In this document: positions 8,360 through 16,018 of the stretch, in pieces
How positions within the stretch are numbered: position 1 is the stretch's first letter
Layout: each line of letters opens with the position of its first letter
The notes under the pieces: generated by a model
Told to the model about the DNA's origin: nothing
Seen by the model: the letters and a program-made list of their open reading frames with translations, nothing else
Databases searched by the model: none
Position numbers and translations under genes: made by a program
Assembly (NCBI RefSeq): GCF_018449675.1
Contig: NZ_JAAVUZ010000006.1
Span: 144,695 to 208,694 of the forward strand
Direction of reading: 5' to 3'
Source of the DNA: Glaciihabitans sp. dw_435
GTDB taxonomy: Bacteria > Actinomycetota > Actinomycetes > Actinomycetales > Microbacteriaceae
DNA: 64,000 nt

Positions 8360-9052
8360 CTACGAGCGGGCCGCCAGCATGTCTTGCATGAGGCCGATCT
8401 CGCTGGTCTGCGCCGTGATGACGCCCTTGGCCAGGGCCACGACCGAGGGATAGGTGCTCCGGTCGAGCAGGGCCTGCGCCATCTCGATGCCGCCCTTGTG
8501 GTGGGCGATCATCAGCGTGAGGTATTCCTTCTCGGCAGCGACACCCGTGAGCGTGCGCAGGTGCGCCATCTGGGCAGGGGTGGCCAGCCCCGGCATCGGA
8601 CTGCCGGGCTCGTGGGCGCTGGCCGTGGCCATGCCGTCGTGACTCATGCTGTCGCCGGCGAGCGTCGGCTGGGTCATCCACGTCATTGATGGTTCGGATG
8701 CCACCTGCGGAAGTTTCCACTCGGCGAGGAACCCATAGAGCTGGCCCGACTGCGATCCCTGTGACGTGGCGATGTCATACGCGACCGAGCGCACGGTGGG
8801 GTCGGTCGTGAGGTCGCGCACGAGGAGGGACATCTCGACGGCCTGGTTGTGGTGGGTCTGCATGTCGCGGGCGAAGCCGGCTTCCACGCTGTGGTCGCCG
8901 GGCGTTCCCGTCTGCGGACCGGTGATGCGGCCGGCGGCAAACGCGCCCACCAGCAGAAGGAGGGCGGCCAGCGTGATCGCGAGAATGCGACGACCGCGGT
9001 GCGCCGGGGTAGGCGCGGCCGCGGTCGTCGGGGCAGAAGCGGGTGTCGACAC
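8360..9052 (-). CDS. DUF305 family membrane-anchored protein
   Basis: Protein of 230 aa. Seen: a short cytoplasmic tail, one membrane segment (about 22-45, ILAITLAALLLLVGAFAAG), then two copies of the DUF305 signature: FARDMQTHHNQAVEMSLLV near residue 60 and LMIAHHKGGIEMAQ near residue 180. The paired His-His and Met/His residues, and the Met/His-rich stretch between them (SMSHDGMATASAHEPG), suggest metal, perhaps copper, binding; that is known only by association for this family. The DUF3105 gene lies 15 bases upstream on the same strand, a frequent actinobacterial pairing, so the two are probably one operon. Exact biochemical role unknown. Confidence 0.88.
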   Translation of the reverse strand: MSTPASAPTTAAAPTPAHRGRRILAITLAALLLLVGAFAAGRITGPQTGTPGDHSVEAGFARDMQTHHNQAVEMSLLVRDLTTDPTVRSVAYDIATSQGSQSGQLYGFLAEWKLPQVASEPSMTWMTQPTLAGDSMSHDGMATASAHEPGSPMPGLATPAQMAHLRTLTGVAAEKEYLTLMIAHHKGGIEMAQALLDRSTYPSVVALAKGVITAQTSEIGLMQDMLAARS

Positions 9053-9067
9053 GAGTACGGGGGTCAG

Positions 9068-9751
9068 TTAGGCGACGCGGCCCGGGTCATCGATGCCACC
9101 GGTGCAGGCGGCCGTGGGCTCGGGTGCATCGGCGGAACGCCAGAACTTCTTGATGAAGTCAGGAAGGCGCTTGTCGTCAACACCGGTGAGCTGCACCTGC
9201 TTGCCCCACGCGGAGGCGACGACGGGCGTCGGCAGTCCCTCGTACGGGGAGAGCACGGTGTAGGTGTCGGGCAGCTGCTTGCGCAGGGCCTTCACGCCGT
9301 CGGCATCGATCTTGGTGGGGTCGTACGTGACCCAGACGGCACCGTGCTCGAGGTCGTGCACGGCACGGGAGTCTTCGACGGGCTGGTCATACACGCCACA
9401 GTTGAGCCATCCGGCCCAGTGGTCGCCACCCGCGGGCGGGGACATGCCGTACTCGGCCTGGTAGTCGACAACGTCGTTCGACGCGTCGGCGTCCTGGTCG
9501 ACGTGGTTCGCGGTCGGAAGGGTGAAGCTCTTCAGCCCGGAGATCTGGATGTCGGCCGGAGCCACCTTCGGCACCGAGCTGGTGACCACGAACGTGACGA
9601 TGAGCGCGCCGATCGCGAGCACACCAACGCCCGAGGCAATGTAGGCGATGAGGCGGTTGCGCTTGGAGGTCGCCTGCTGCTTCTTGAGCGCTGCCACCTT
9701 TTCGGCGCGGCGCGCATCGCGTTGTTGTTTGACCGAGAGCTCTGATGGCAT
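9068..9751 (-). CDS. DUF3105 family membrane protein
   Basis: Protein of 227 aa when started at the ATG at 9751 (MPSELSVKQQRDARRAEK), which has AGGAT about 8 bases upstream; an in-frame ATG 23 codons earlier is possible but less likely. Seen: a strongly basic coiled N-terminus, a single membrane helix around residues 35-58 (LIAYIASGVGVLAIGALIV), and an extracellular DUF3105 domain with the conserved GDHWAGWLNCGVYD and VHDLEHGAVWVTYDP blocks, whose Cys and His residues are hallmarks of the family. Function of the family is not established. It heads a two-gene operon with the DUF305 gene and is divergent from the cystathionine beta-synthase gene. Confidence 0.88.
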   Translation of the reverse strand: MPSELSVKQQRDARRAEKVAALKKQQATSKRNRLIAYIASGVGVLAIGALIVTFVVTSSVPKVAPADIQISGLKSFTLPTANHVDQDADASNDVVDYQAEYGMSPPAGGDHWAGWLNCGVYDQPVEDSRAVHDLEHGAVWVTYDPTKIDADGVKALRKQLPDTYTVLSPYEGLPTPVVASAWGKQVQLTGVDDKRLPDFIKKFWRSADAPEPTAACTGGIDDPGRVA

Positions 9752-9853
9752 GCGGGGAAATCCTGACGTCAGTTGAGGGTACAAGTAAATTGTCTCAGGC
9801 CCGAGCTGGGAATTGAGCAACCGTTACGCATCCGTGCCGCGGCAAACCGCCGC

Positions 9854-9871
9854 TGATAGATTAGGCGCACC
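9854..9871 (+). promoter_or_regulatory. Extended -10 promoter of the cystathionine beta-synthase gene
   Basis: TGATAGATT at 9854-9862 is an extended -10 element (TGN plus TAGATT) only 9 bases before the ATG at 9872. Transcription would start at or next to the start codon, so the mRNA is probably leaderless, a common actinobacterial arrangement. No ribosome site is visible. Confidence 0.5.
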
Positions 9872-11236
9872 ATGAAATACGCCAACTCTGTGCTGGATCT
9901 CGTCGGAAACACCCCTCTCGTTCGCTTGCGCAGTGTGGCCGAGGGCTATGCCCCGACCATCCTCGTGAAGGTCGAATACCTGAACCCCGGCGGATCGTCC
10001 AAGGACCGCATCGCCCGGCGCATCATTGACGCGGCCGAAGCGGAGGGCCTGCTGAAGCCCGGCGGCACCATCGTGGAGCCCACCAGCGGCAACACCGGTG
10101 TCGGTCTGGCACTCGTCGCTCAGCAGCGTGGATACCGCTGCGTCTTCGTGGTCCCCGACAAGGTGGGCGAGGACAAGCGTTCGGTGCTGCGCGCCTACGG
10201 AGCAGAGGTCGTCGTGACCCCGACCGCCGTCGCCCCCGAGAGCCCCGAGTCCTACTACAGCGTCTCCGACCGCCTCACCCGCGAGATCCCCGGCGCGTTC
10301 AAGCCGAACCAGTACTCCAACCCCAATGGTCCGCTCAGCCACTACGAGACCACCGGTCCCGAGATCTGGGCCGACACGGAGGGCAAGGTCACCCACTTCA
10401 TCGCGGGTGTCGGCACCGGCGGCACGATCAGTGGCGTCGGTCGCTACCTCAAGGAGGTATCGGATGGCGCGGTACAGATCATCGGCGCCGACCCCGAGGG
10501 TTCCGTCTACTCCGGCGGCACCGGGCGCCCGTACCTCGTCGAGGGTGTCGGCGAAGACTTCTGGCCGACCGCGTACGACCCGTCCGTCGTCGACGAGATC
10601 ATCGCGTCCTCCGATGCCGAGTCGTTCGAGATGACCCGTCGTCTCGCCCGCGAAGAGGGCCTGCTCGTTGGTGGTTCGAGCGGCCTCGCCGTCTCGGTGG
10701 CGCTCAAGGCCGCGGAGAAGCTCGGTCCCGACGACGTCATGGTGATCCTTCTGCCCGACAGCGGCCGCGGCTACCTCGGCAAGATCTTCAACGAGAAGTG
10801 GATGCAGTCCTACGGCTTCACCCAGATCTCCGACGAGAAGACCGTCGCCGACGTCGTGCGCTCCAAGTCCGGCTCGCTGCCCGAACTCGTGCACGTGCAC
10901 CCCACGGACACCATCCGCGATGCCATCCAGATCCTCACCAAGTACGACGTCTCCCAGATGCCCGTGCTCACGGCCGAGCCGCCCGTCGTCATCGGAGAGG
11001 TCGCCGGAGCCGTCGACGAGCGCACCCTGCTCGAACTCGTGTTCAGCGGCGCCGCCCAGATGACCGACCCCATCTCCAAGTTCATCGGCAAGCCGCTGGG
11101 ACTCATCGGCGTGCACGAGTCGGTCACCGCCGCCCGTACCGCGCTGGGCAGCACCGACGCCCTGCTCGTTGTCGATGACGGCAAGCCGGCGGCCGTGCTC
11201 ACCCGGCACGATCTGCTCGCCTTCATTTCCGAATAA
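9872..11236 (+). CDS. cbs: Cystathionine beta-synthase
   Basis: Protein of 454 aa, as expected for bacterial cystathionine beta-synthase. The PLP-dependent fold-type II domain (1-310) shows the lysine motif NPGGSSKDR (Lys44), the substrate loop PTSGNTGVGLALVA and the phosphate-binding GVGTGGTISGVGRYLK. Two C-terminal CBS domains follow (about 335-450). The enzyme condenses serine with homocysteine to cystathionine in the cytoplasm. The CBS pair separates it from plain cysteine synthases. The next gene, 98 bases downstream, encodes a cystathionine gamma-synthase/lyase, so the pair fits reverse transsulfuration (homocysteine to cysteine). Confidence 0.93.
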   Translation: MKYANSVLDLVGNTPLVRLRSVAEGYAPTILVKVEYLNPGGSSKDRIARRIIDAAEAEGLLKPGGTIVEPTSGNTGVGLALVAQQRGYRCVFVVPDKVGEDKRSVLRAYGAEVVVTPTAVAPESPESYYSVSDRLTREIPGAFKPNQYSNPNGPLSHYETTGPEIWADTEGKVTHFIAGVGTGGTISGVGRYLKEVSDGAVQIIGADPEGSVYSGGTGRPYLVEGVGEDFWPTAYDPSVVDEIIASSDAESFEMTRRLAREEGLLVGGSSGLAVSVALKAAEKLGPDDVMVILLPDSGRGYLGKIFNEKWMQSYGFTQISDEKTVADVVRSKSGSLPELVHVHPTDTIRDAIQILTKYDVSQMPVLTAEPPVVIGEVAGAVDERTLLELVFSGAAQMTDPISKFIGKPLGLIGVHESVTAARTALGSTDALLVVDDGKPAAVLTRHDLLAFISE

Positions 11237-11243
11237 GCGGGAC

Positions 11244-11290
11244 AGCGGATGACCCGGGCCCGGCACTGAGACCGCACCGGGACATCCGCT
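11244..11290 (+). other. Imperfect stem-loop between cbs and the downstream transsulfuration gene
   Basis: AGCGGATG (11244-11251) pairs with CATCCGCT (11283-11290), and adjacent CCCGG/CCGGG extend it past an A-A mismatch. No T-run follows, so it may be a weak attenuator or processing element. Confidence 0.4.
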
Positions 11291-11334
11291 CTCCGCCTCC
11301 CGCATCCCGTCACCCCAAACAAAAGAGATTCGTC

Positions 11335-12510
11335 GTGTCCTCCTCAACACCCGCCGCAGCCGGCGACCACGCCTTTTCCACCCGTGCCATTCACGCGGGC
11401 CAGGAATTTGACCCGACCACGGGTGCCGTGGTTCCCCCCATCTACATGACGAGCACCTTCGTGCAGGACGGCATCGGCAACTTCCGCGGAGGGTATGAGT
11501 ACGCCCGCGGCGGCAACCCGACGCGGGACTCGCTGCAGACCCTGCTCGCCTCGCTCGAGGGCGGCTCGCACGCGTTCAGTTTTGCGTCGGGGCTGGCGGC
11601 GGAAGACACGCTGCTGCGCGCGATCGTGAAGCCGGGTGACTCGATCATCATGGGCAACGACGTGTATGGCGGGACGCACCGACTGGTGAACCGCGTGTTC
11701 GTTCCGTGGGGGATTGGCCTGTCGACGGTCGACATGAGTGACCTGGACGCGGTGCGTGCGGCCGTGGCATCCGCCCCGCCCAGGGTCTTGTGGATTGAGA
11801 CGCCGAGCAACCCGCTCATGAAGATCAGCGACATCGCGGCGCTCGCCGAAATCGGGCACGCCGTCGGTGCGCTCGTCGTCGTCGACAACACGTTTGCCTC
11901 GCCGTACCTGCAGCAGCCGATCTCGCTGGGCGCCGACGTCGTTGTGCACTCGACGACCAAGTACCTCGGCGGCCACTCGGACGTGCTCGGGGGCGCGGTC
12001 ATCGTCAACAGTGAGGAGCTGGCGGCGTCGGTCGGGTTCCTGCAGTTTGGCGTGGGCGCCGTGAGCAGCCCGTTCGACGCGTGGCTGACGGTGCGTGGCA
12101 TCAAGACGCTGGCCGTGCGGGTTGAGCGTCATTCGTCCAACGCGCTGGCGATCGCCGAGGCGCTGTCGGGGCACCCCGCGCTTGACGCCGTCTACTACCC
12201 GGGACTCGAGAGCCACCCGGGGTACGAGCTTGCCGGGCGCCAGATGCGCGCGTTCGGTGGAATGCTGTCTGTCGCGCTGACCGGTGGCCCCGCTGCCGCG
12301 CGCACGTTTGCCGAGACGACGACCCTGTTCCAGCTGGCGGAGTCGCTGGGTGGCGTCGAGTCGCTCATCGGGTACCCGTCGGAGATGACGCACGCGTCCG
12401 TGAAGGGCACGGAGCTTGAGGTTCCCGAAAACCTGATCCGCCTGTCCGTCGGAATCGAAGACGTTGATGACCTAATCTCAGATCTGACGGGCGCACTCGA
12501 CGCGCTGTAG
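11335..12510 (+). CDS. metB: Cystathionine gamma-synthase / gamma-lyase (Cys/Met metabolism PLP enzyme)
   Basis: Protein of 391 aa with a GTG start at 11335; AAGAG lies upstream at a usable distance. Fold-type I PLP enzyme of the Cys/Met family: YEYARGGNPTRDSL binds the cofactor phosphate of the neighbouring subunit, VVVDNTFASPYLQQP holds the cofactor Asp, and HSTTKYLGGHSD carries the Schiff-base lysine (Lys209). Sequence alone does not separate gamma-synthase from gamma-lyase. Actinobacterial relatives are usually called MetB and some have both activities. Its place behind cbs favours a lyase role in making cysteine. No regulator is adjacent. Confidence 0.88.
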   Translation: MSSSTPAAAGDHAFSTRAIHAGQEFDPTTGAVVPPIYMTSTFVQDGIGNFRGGYEYARGGNPTRDSLQTLLASLEGGSHAFSFASGLAAEDTLLRAIVKPGDSIIMGNDVYGGTHRLVNRVFVPWGIGLSTVDMSDLDAVRAAVASAPPRVLWIETPSNPLMKISDIAALAEIGHAVGALVVVDNTFASPYLQQPISLGADVVVHSTTKYLGGHSDVLGGAVIVNSEELAASVGFLQFGVGAVSSPFDAWLTVRGIKTLAVRVERHSSNALAIAEALSGHPALDAVYYPGLESHPGYELAGRQMRAFGGMLSVALTGGPAAARTFAETTTLFQLAESLGGVESLIGYPSEMTHASVKGTELEVPENLIRLSVGIEDVDDLISDLTGALDAL

Positions 12511-12558
12511 TCGTCGTCCGGGACACCGGTCGAGCCGCCTCGCGAAGGGACCCGATCG

Positions 12559-12987
12559 GTGACTACGCAGGGAGTCGCAACGAACACAGCGGCGGATGCC
12601 CGTGCTTTTCCGTTGTTCGCCGTGTGGCTAACGGTGGCGGTGCTGCTGTTTTCGGCGGGTGGGCTATCGGTGCTTGCCAGTTCGGTTGCGGTGCTTGGTG
12701 GTCCGTATCATCCCACCGCGGACAAGTGCCAGCTGGATGACCCTGCCCCGGAGGGTGCCGCGATGTCTGGTGAGCAGAGGGTCGTCACCGGGGGCGCCTC
12801 CTCATGGCCCGTGGGATACGCGTGTACCTACACGATGGAGGACGGCAGCTTCCGGACCCAGGGGCTCGATGACTGGACCGCGACCTGGCTCGCGTACGGC
12901 GGGCTGACCGCGGTGCTCGGCGGGGTAGCCCTGGCGATCGGGTCATCCGTCTCCTTCCGTCGCCGCTCGCGTAAAAACGGGCGATAA
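12559..12987 (+). CDS. Small membrane protein of unknown function
   Basis: Protein of 142 aa, GTG start at 12559 with GAAGGGA upstream. Not recognised. Seen: an N-terminal helix (about 16-46, FAVWLTVAVLLFSAGGLSVL), an external loop of about 60 residues with two cysteines (KCQLDD and YACTYTM) that could form a disulfide, a second helix (about 107-130), and a basic C-terminus (RRRSRKNGR). The topology predicts both ends inside and the cysteine loop outside. It ends at a strong hairpin. It follows metB by 48 bases and may be co-transcribed, but nothing links it to sulfur metabolism. Confidence 0.65.
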   Translation: MTTQGVATNTAADARAFPLFAVWLTVAVLLFSAGGLSVLASSVAVLGGPYHPTADKCQLDDPAPEGAAMSGEQRVVTGGASSWPVGYACTYTMEDGSFRTQGLDDWTATWLAYGGLTAVLGGVALAIGSSVSFRRRSRKNGR

Positions 12988-13025
12988 CGCTGAAAACGGT
13001 CCAGCGCGCCTGACCGTTTTCAGCG
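12988..13025 (+). terminator. Hairpin terminator after the small membrane protein gene
   Basis: Perfect 14-bp stem CGCTGAAAACGGTC (12988-13001) with GACCGTTTTCAGCG (13012-13025) and a 10-base loop. It starts directly at the stop codon and has no T-run. Confidence 0.7.
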
Positions 13026-13030
13026 CTTTG

Positions 13031-13142
13031 GCCCGGTTTCACCGGCTCCGCCCCGTTTTGCAGGCCGGCTCCGCCCGGTTTCGCAGACCGATCCGCCCGG
13101 TTTCGCAGACCGATCCGCCCGATTTCGCAGAACGACCCGCAC
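13031..13142. repeat. 22-bp tandem repeat, about five copies
   Basis: Unit close to CCGCCCGGTTTCGCAGACCG plus AT. Copies at 13071-13092 and 13093-13114 are identical. 13115-13136 has two changes, 13048-13070 is diverged by several bases and one insertion, and 13031-13047 and 13137-13142 are partial. It fills most of the 213-bp gap between the hairpin and the exchanger gene. No function is apparent. Confidence 0.8.
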
Positions 13143-13200
13143 GTAGTCGCCCGCCACGCCTCGTCAAGGCCCCCGACCACCTTCGCCGAAGCGATTAAAT

Positions 13201-14265
13201 GTGCGGATGGAATCCTTACCCCTCGGCGTGCTCGCCCTGATCTTCGTGGCGGCCGCCGCGGTCGTGTGGATCGCCGGTATCCAGCTGTCCAAGGCCACCG
13301 ACGTGCTCGATGCCCGCCTGCACCTGGGGAGCGCCTTCGGCGGACTGATCGTGCTCGCGGTGGCTACGAACCTGCCGGAAATCGCCATCACTGTGTCGGC
13401 GGCTCTCGCGGGCAACCTCGATGTCGCAGTGGGAAACATCCTCGGTGGCATTGCCCTGCAGACCGTCGTGCTGGTGATCCTCGATGTCTTCGGGAAGAGG
13501 GGAAAGGGTGTGCGGCCCCTCACGTACCGGGCGGCATCGCTGACCCTCGTACTCGAGGGGATCATGGTGGTCGCAGTGCTCACGGTCGTGATCGCCGGAA
13601 GCCAGCTGCCGTCCGGCCTCGAGCTGCTGCGCCTCACCCCGGACGTTGTGTTGATCTTGCTGCTGTGGGTCATCGGCCTCCTGCTGGTGCAGCACGCCCG
13701 AAAGAACCTGCCGTGGCAGGAGGAGGGGCACGCGCCCGACTCGAGCGCGCACCCGCACCGGCACCGTCGTCACAAGCCCAACGACTCCATGCCCACGGCC
13801 AAGGCAGCCATCATCTTCGCCGTCGCGGCACTGGCAACGCTCGTCGCCGGTGTCGTGCTCGAACAGGCCGGAGACGCGGCATCCACCCAGCTCGGATTCT
13901 CCGGCGTGCTGTTCGGGGCTACCGTGCTCGCGCTGGCGACATCGCTTCCCGAGATCTCGACCGGCCTGCAGGCGATCAAGCAGGGAGACGACAACCTCGC
14001 CATCAGTGACATCTTCGGGGGCAACTCCTTCCTGCCCGTGCTGTTCCTGCTCGCGACAGTCATCTCCGGCAAGGCGGTTCTGCCGCAGGCCAACGCGTCA
14101 GACATTTACCTCACTGCGCTCGCCGGTTTGCTCACCCTCGTCTATGTCGTCGGTCTGATCTTCCGCCCGAGCCGCCGCATTGTCGGGATGGGTGTGGATT
14201 CGCTCATCGTGCTGATCCTCTATGTCGTGGGCATCGGCGGCCTCATCGCCATCACGCTGAGCTGA
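13201..14265 (+). CDS. Sodium/calcium exchanger family membrane protein (CaCA)
   Basis: Protein of 354 aa with a GTG at 13201 (an ATG two codons later is an equally possible start). Two homologous halves of about five helices each carry the alpha-repeat motifs AVATNLPEIAITVS (about residue 54) and ALATSLPEISTGLQ (about residue 245), with acidic residues that coordinate the cation, plus GNILGG and DIFGGNSF. The halves are joined by a His-rich cytoplasmic loop (HAPDSSAHPHRHRRHKP, about 180-198) that might sense or buffer metal. The protein should exchange Ca2+ or a similar cation for Na+ or H+ across the cell membrane. The exact ion is not determined. It appears to be monocistronic. Confidence 0.85.
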   Translation: MRMESLPLGVLALIFVAAAAVVWIAGIQLSKATDVLDARLHLGSAFGGLIVLAVATNLPEIAITVSAALAGNLDVAVGNILGGIALQTVVLVILDVFGKRGKGVRPLTYRAASLTLVLEGIMVVAVLTVVIAGSQLPSGLELLRLTPDVVLILLLWVIGLLLVQHARKNLPWQEEGHAPDSSAHPHRHRRHKPNDSMPTAKAAIIFAVAALATLVAGVVLEQAGDAASTQLGFSGVLFGATVLALATSLPEISTGLQAIKQGDDNLAISDIFGGNSFLPVLFLLATVISGKAVLPQANASDIYLTALAGLLTLVYVVGLIFRPSRRIVGMGVDSLIVLILYVVGIGGLIAITLS

Positions 14266-14364
14266 CCGGCACTGACCGATTCCATGTGATTGGGTTATGC
14301 ATCCGGGGCGTGCATAGGCCAAGCTGAGGAGAACTTCTCGTAGCCATTCGCCCGGAGACCCCCG

Positions 14365-15057
14365 ATGACCGTTGATCTCGCCGACCTCACGCTGGCCGAA
14401 CGACTGTCCCTGCTCATCGGCTTTCGTCCAGAGTCCGGACGTATGAACCGCGGGTTTGGTGCTACCGCCGGACGCCCGCTGGTCATGGTCGAGGGAGCGT
14501 TGACGCTGATCGAACTCGTCGACGGTGGCTTCATTGAGGTCGAAGCGGATGCCACGGACGATGTTCCCCCGGAACCCCAGACCCGCGCGCTCGAGGTGGT
14601 GCCGCCGCACCCCGTCCTCGCCTTCGCGCACGAATACATTTCCCGGCAAGACCCCGCGCGACCCGTGGAGTGGTACTTCTCGCGGATCGGCCTACGCCAG
14701 GACCCGGGTCGCCGCCGCGTCGAGCTCGGTCTCGCCCTCGACCCGCGGGGTCGCAACCTCTCCCAGGACGGCATCACCCTCGTGCGCGCCAACCGGGCCC
14801 GCATCGATGCATTCGTCTTCGACGACACAGTGCACATCGATTCCGTCAGTGATCAGGACTGCGTCCTTGCCGCGGCGCTCGACACCGCCGACGCCCGGCT
14901 GCGGGCGTTCCCGGGGCTCGCGTGGAAGCGACGCCCTCACGTCCTCGTGCGCATGTCGTTGCTGTCCGCCCGCGCGACAGAATCGGTACCCGCCGATCAC
15001 GGGCGTAACCTCGTCTTGGTTGCCCTGAAAAGCAGCAACCTCAGCGCCCAGGACTAG
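14365..15057 (+). CDS. Hypothetical protein, possibly remotely GPP34-like
   Basis: Protein of 230 aa, ATG at 14365 after CGGAGA. Not firmly recognised. It is soluble, with no signal or membrane helix. The N-terminus (LTLAERLSLLIGF, then a Gly-rich turn, then LVMVEGALTLIELVDGG) and a later pair of Arg-rich stretches (RQDPGRRRVELG) faintly recall actinobacterial GPP34 (Golgi phosphoprotein 3-like) proteins, but several expected features are missing and this is a guess. Coding character is supported by high third-position GC and compact spacing: the SMP-30-like gene starts 19 bases downstream. Confidence 0.6.
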   Translation: MTVDLADLTLAERLSLLIGFRPESGRMNRGFGATAGRPLVMVEGALTLIELVDGGFIEVEADATDDVPPEPQTRALEVVPPHPVLAFAHEYISRQDPARPVEWYFSRIGLRQDPGRRRVELGLALDPRGRNLSQDGITLVRANRARIDAFVFDDTVHIDSVSDQDCVLAAALDTADARLRAFPGLAWKRRPHVLVRMSLLSARATESVPADHGRNLVLVALKSSNLSAQD

Positions 15058-15076
15058 TGCGGAGCACAGCAGAACA

Positions 15077-15970
15077 ATGACGGACTTCGAGGCACTCCCC
15101 GCATCATCCGAGCGGCACGTTCTGGCCGAGGGTCCGGTCTGGCTGGCCTCGACCGAGACACTCCTCTGGGTCGATATCGAGCAGGGCCACGTGCTTGAGG
15201 GACGCCTCGCCGGCGACACCGTCGAGCAGATCGCGAAGCACGAGTTCGGCGAAACAGTGGGCGCTGCCGCGCGTTCCGACGATGGGCATCTGCTGGTCGC
15301 CGCCCGGGAGACCATGATCATCGTCGACCCCACCGGCGTTCGCACTGCCGGCCCCCGCATCGTTCCTGCCGGCTCGCGCCGCCGTACGAATGACGGCGCC
15401 GTCGACCCCGCCGGCCGCTTTCTCATCGGCACCCTCTCGCTCGATGACGTGCCCGGAGGCGAAACGCTGGTGCGGATCGAGGATGACACGAGCCTGACGG
15501 TCCTCGACGATGATCTCTCCCTCTCCAACGGCCTCGCCTGGTCGCCCGACGGCACACTTCTCTACAGCATCGACACGGTGCCGGGCATCGTTTGGGTGCG
15601 GGACTACGACGCGGCCACGGGTGCGGTCGGCGACCGTCGCGAGCACGTCCGTGTCACCGACGGGCATCCCGACGGCATGTGCGCCGATGCGTACGGCAAC
15701 CTGTGGATCGCGATCTGGGGCGCGGGCGAGGTGCGCTCCTACTCGCCCACGGGAGCGATTCTCGACACGGTTCGCGTCGCAGCGCCGCATCCGTCCAGCG
15801 TCGCCTTTGCCGGACCCGACCTTGACCTTCTCATCATCTCGACAGCGTCGCGTGACCTCAGCGAGGCCGAGCTCGAGCTCTATCCCAGCGCGGGCTGCCT
15901 GTTTTCGGCCCGCGTCGGGGCGACAGGCGTGCCCTCGGTGGCGTGGAATGCGGCATTCATAAGGCCATAA
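15077..15970 (+). CDS. SMP-30/gluconolactonase/LRE family protein
   Basis: Protein of 297 aa, matching the family's six-bladed beta-propeller size. Metal-site residues are all visible: Glu in AEGPVW (residue 17), Asn in RRTNDGAVD (about 110), Asn in SLSNGLAWSPDG (about 153) and Asp in DGHPDGMCAD (about 203). Members hydrolyse sugar lactones such as gluconolactone, xylonolactone or arabinonolactone with a divalent metal. The actual substrate cannot be read from sequence. It follows an unrecognised protein gene on the same strand and is not next to sugar oxidation genes, so a link to pentose use is only possible. Cytoplasmic, no signal peptide. Confidence 0.88.
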   Translation: MTDFEALPASSERHVLAEGPVWLASTETLLWVDIEQGHVLEGRLAGDTVEQIAKHEFGETVGAAARSDDGHLLVAARETMIIVDPTGVRTAGPRIVPAGSRRRTNDGAVDPAGRFLIGTLSLDDVPGGETLVRIEDDTSLTVLDDDLSLSNGLAWSPDGTLLYSIDTVPGIVWVRDYDAATGAVGDRREHVRVTDGHPDGMCADAYGNLWIAIWGAGEVRSYSPTGAILDTVRVAAPHPSSVAFAGPDLDLLIISTASRDLSEAELELYPSAGCLFSARVGATGVPSVAWNAAFIRP

Positions 15971-16018
15971 CGGCCCCGTCATAGAAACCGCATAGGGTGC
16001 GGGCGTTGAGTGCTTTCT

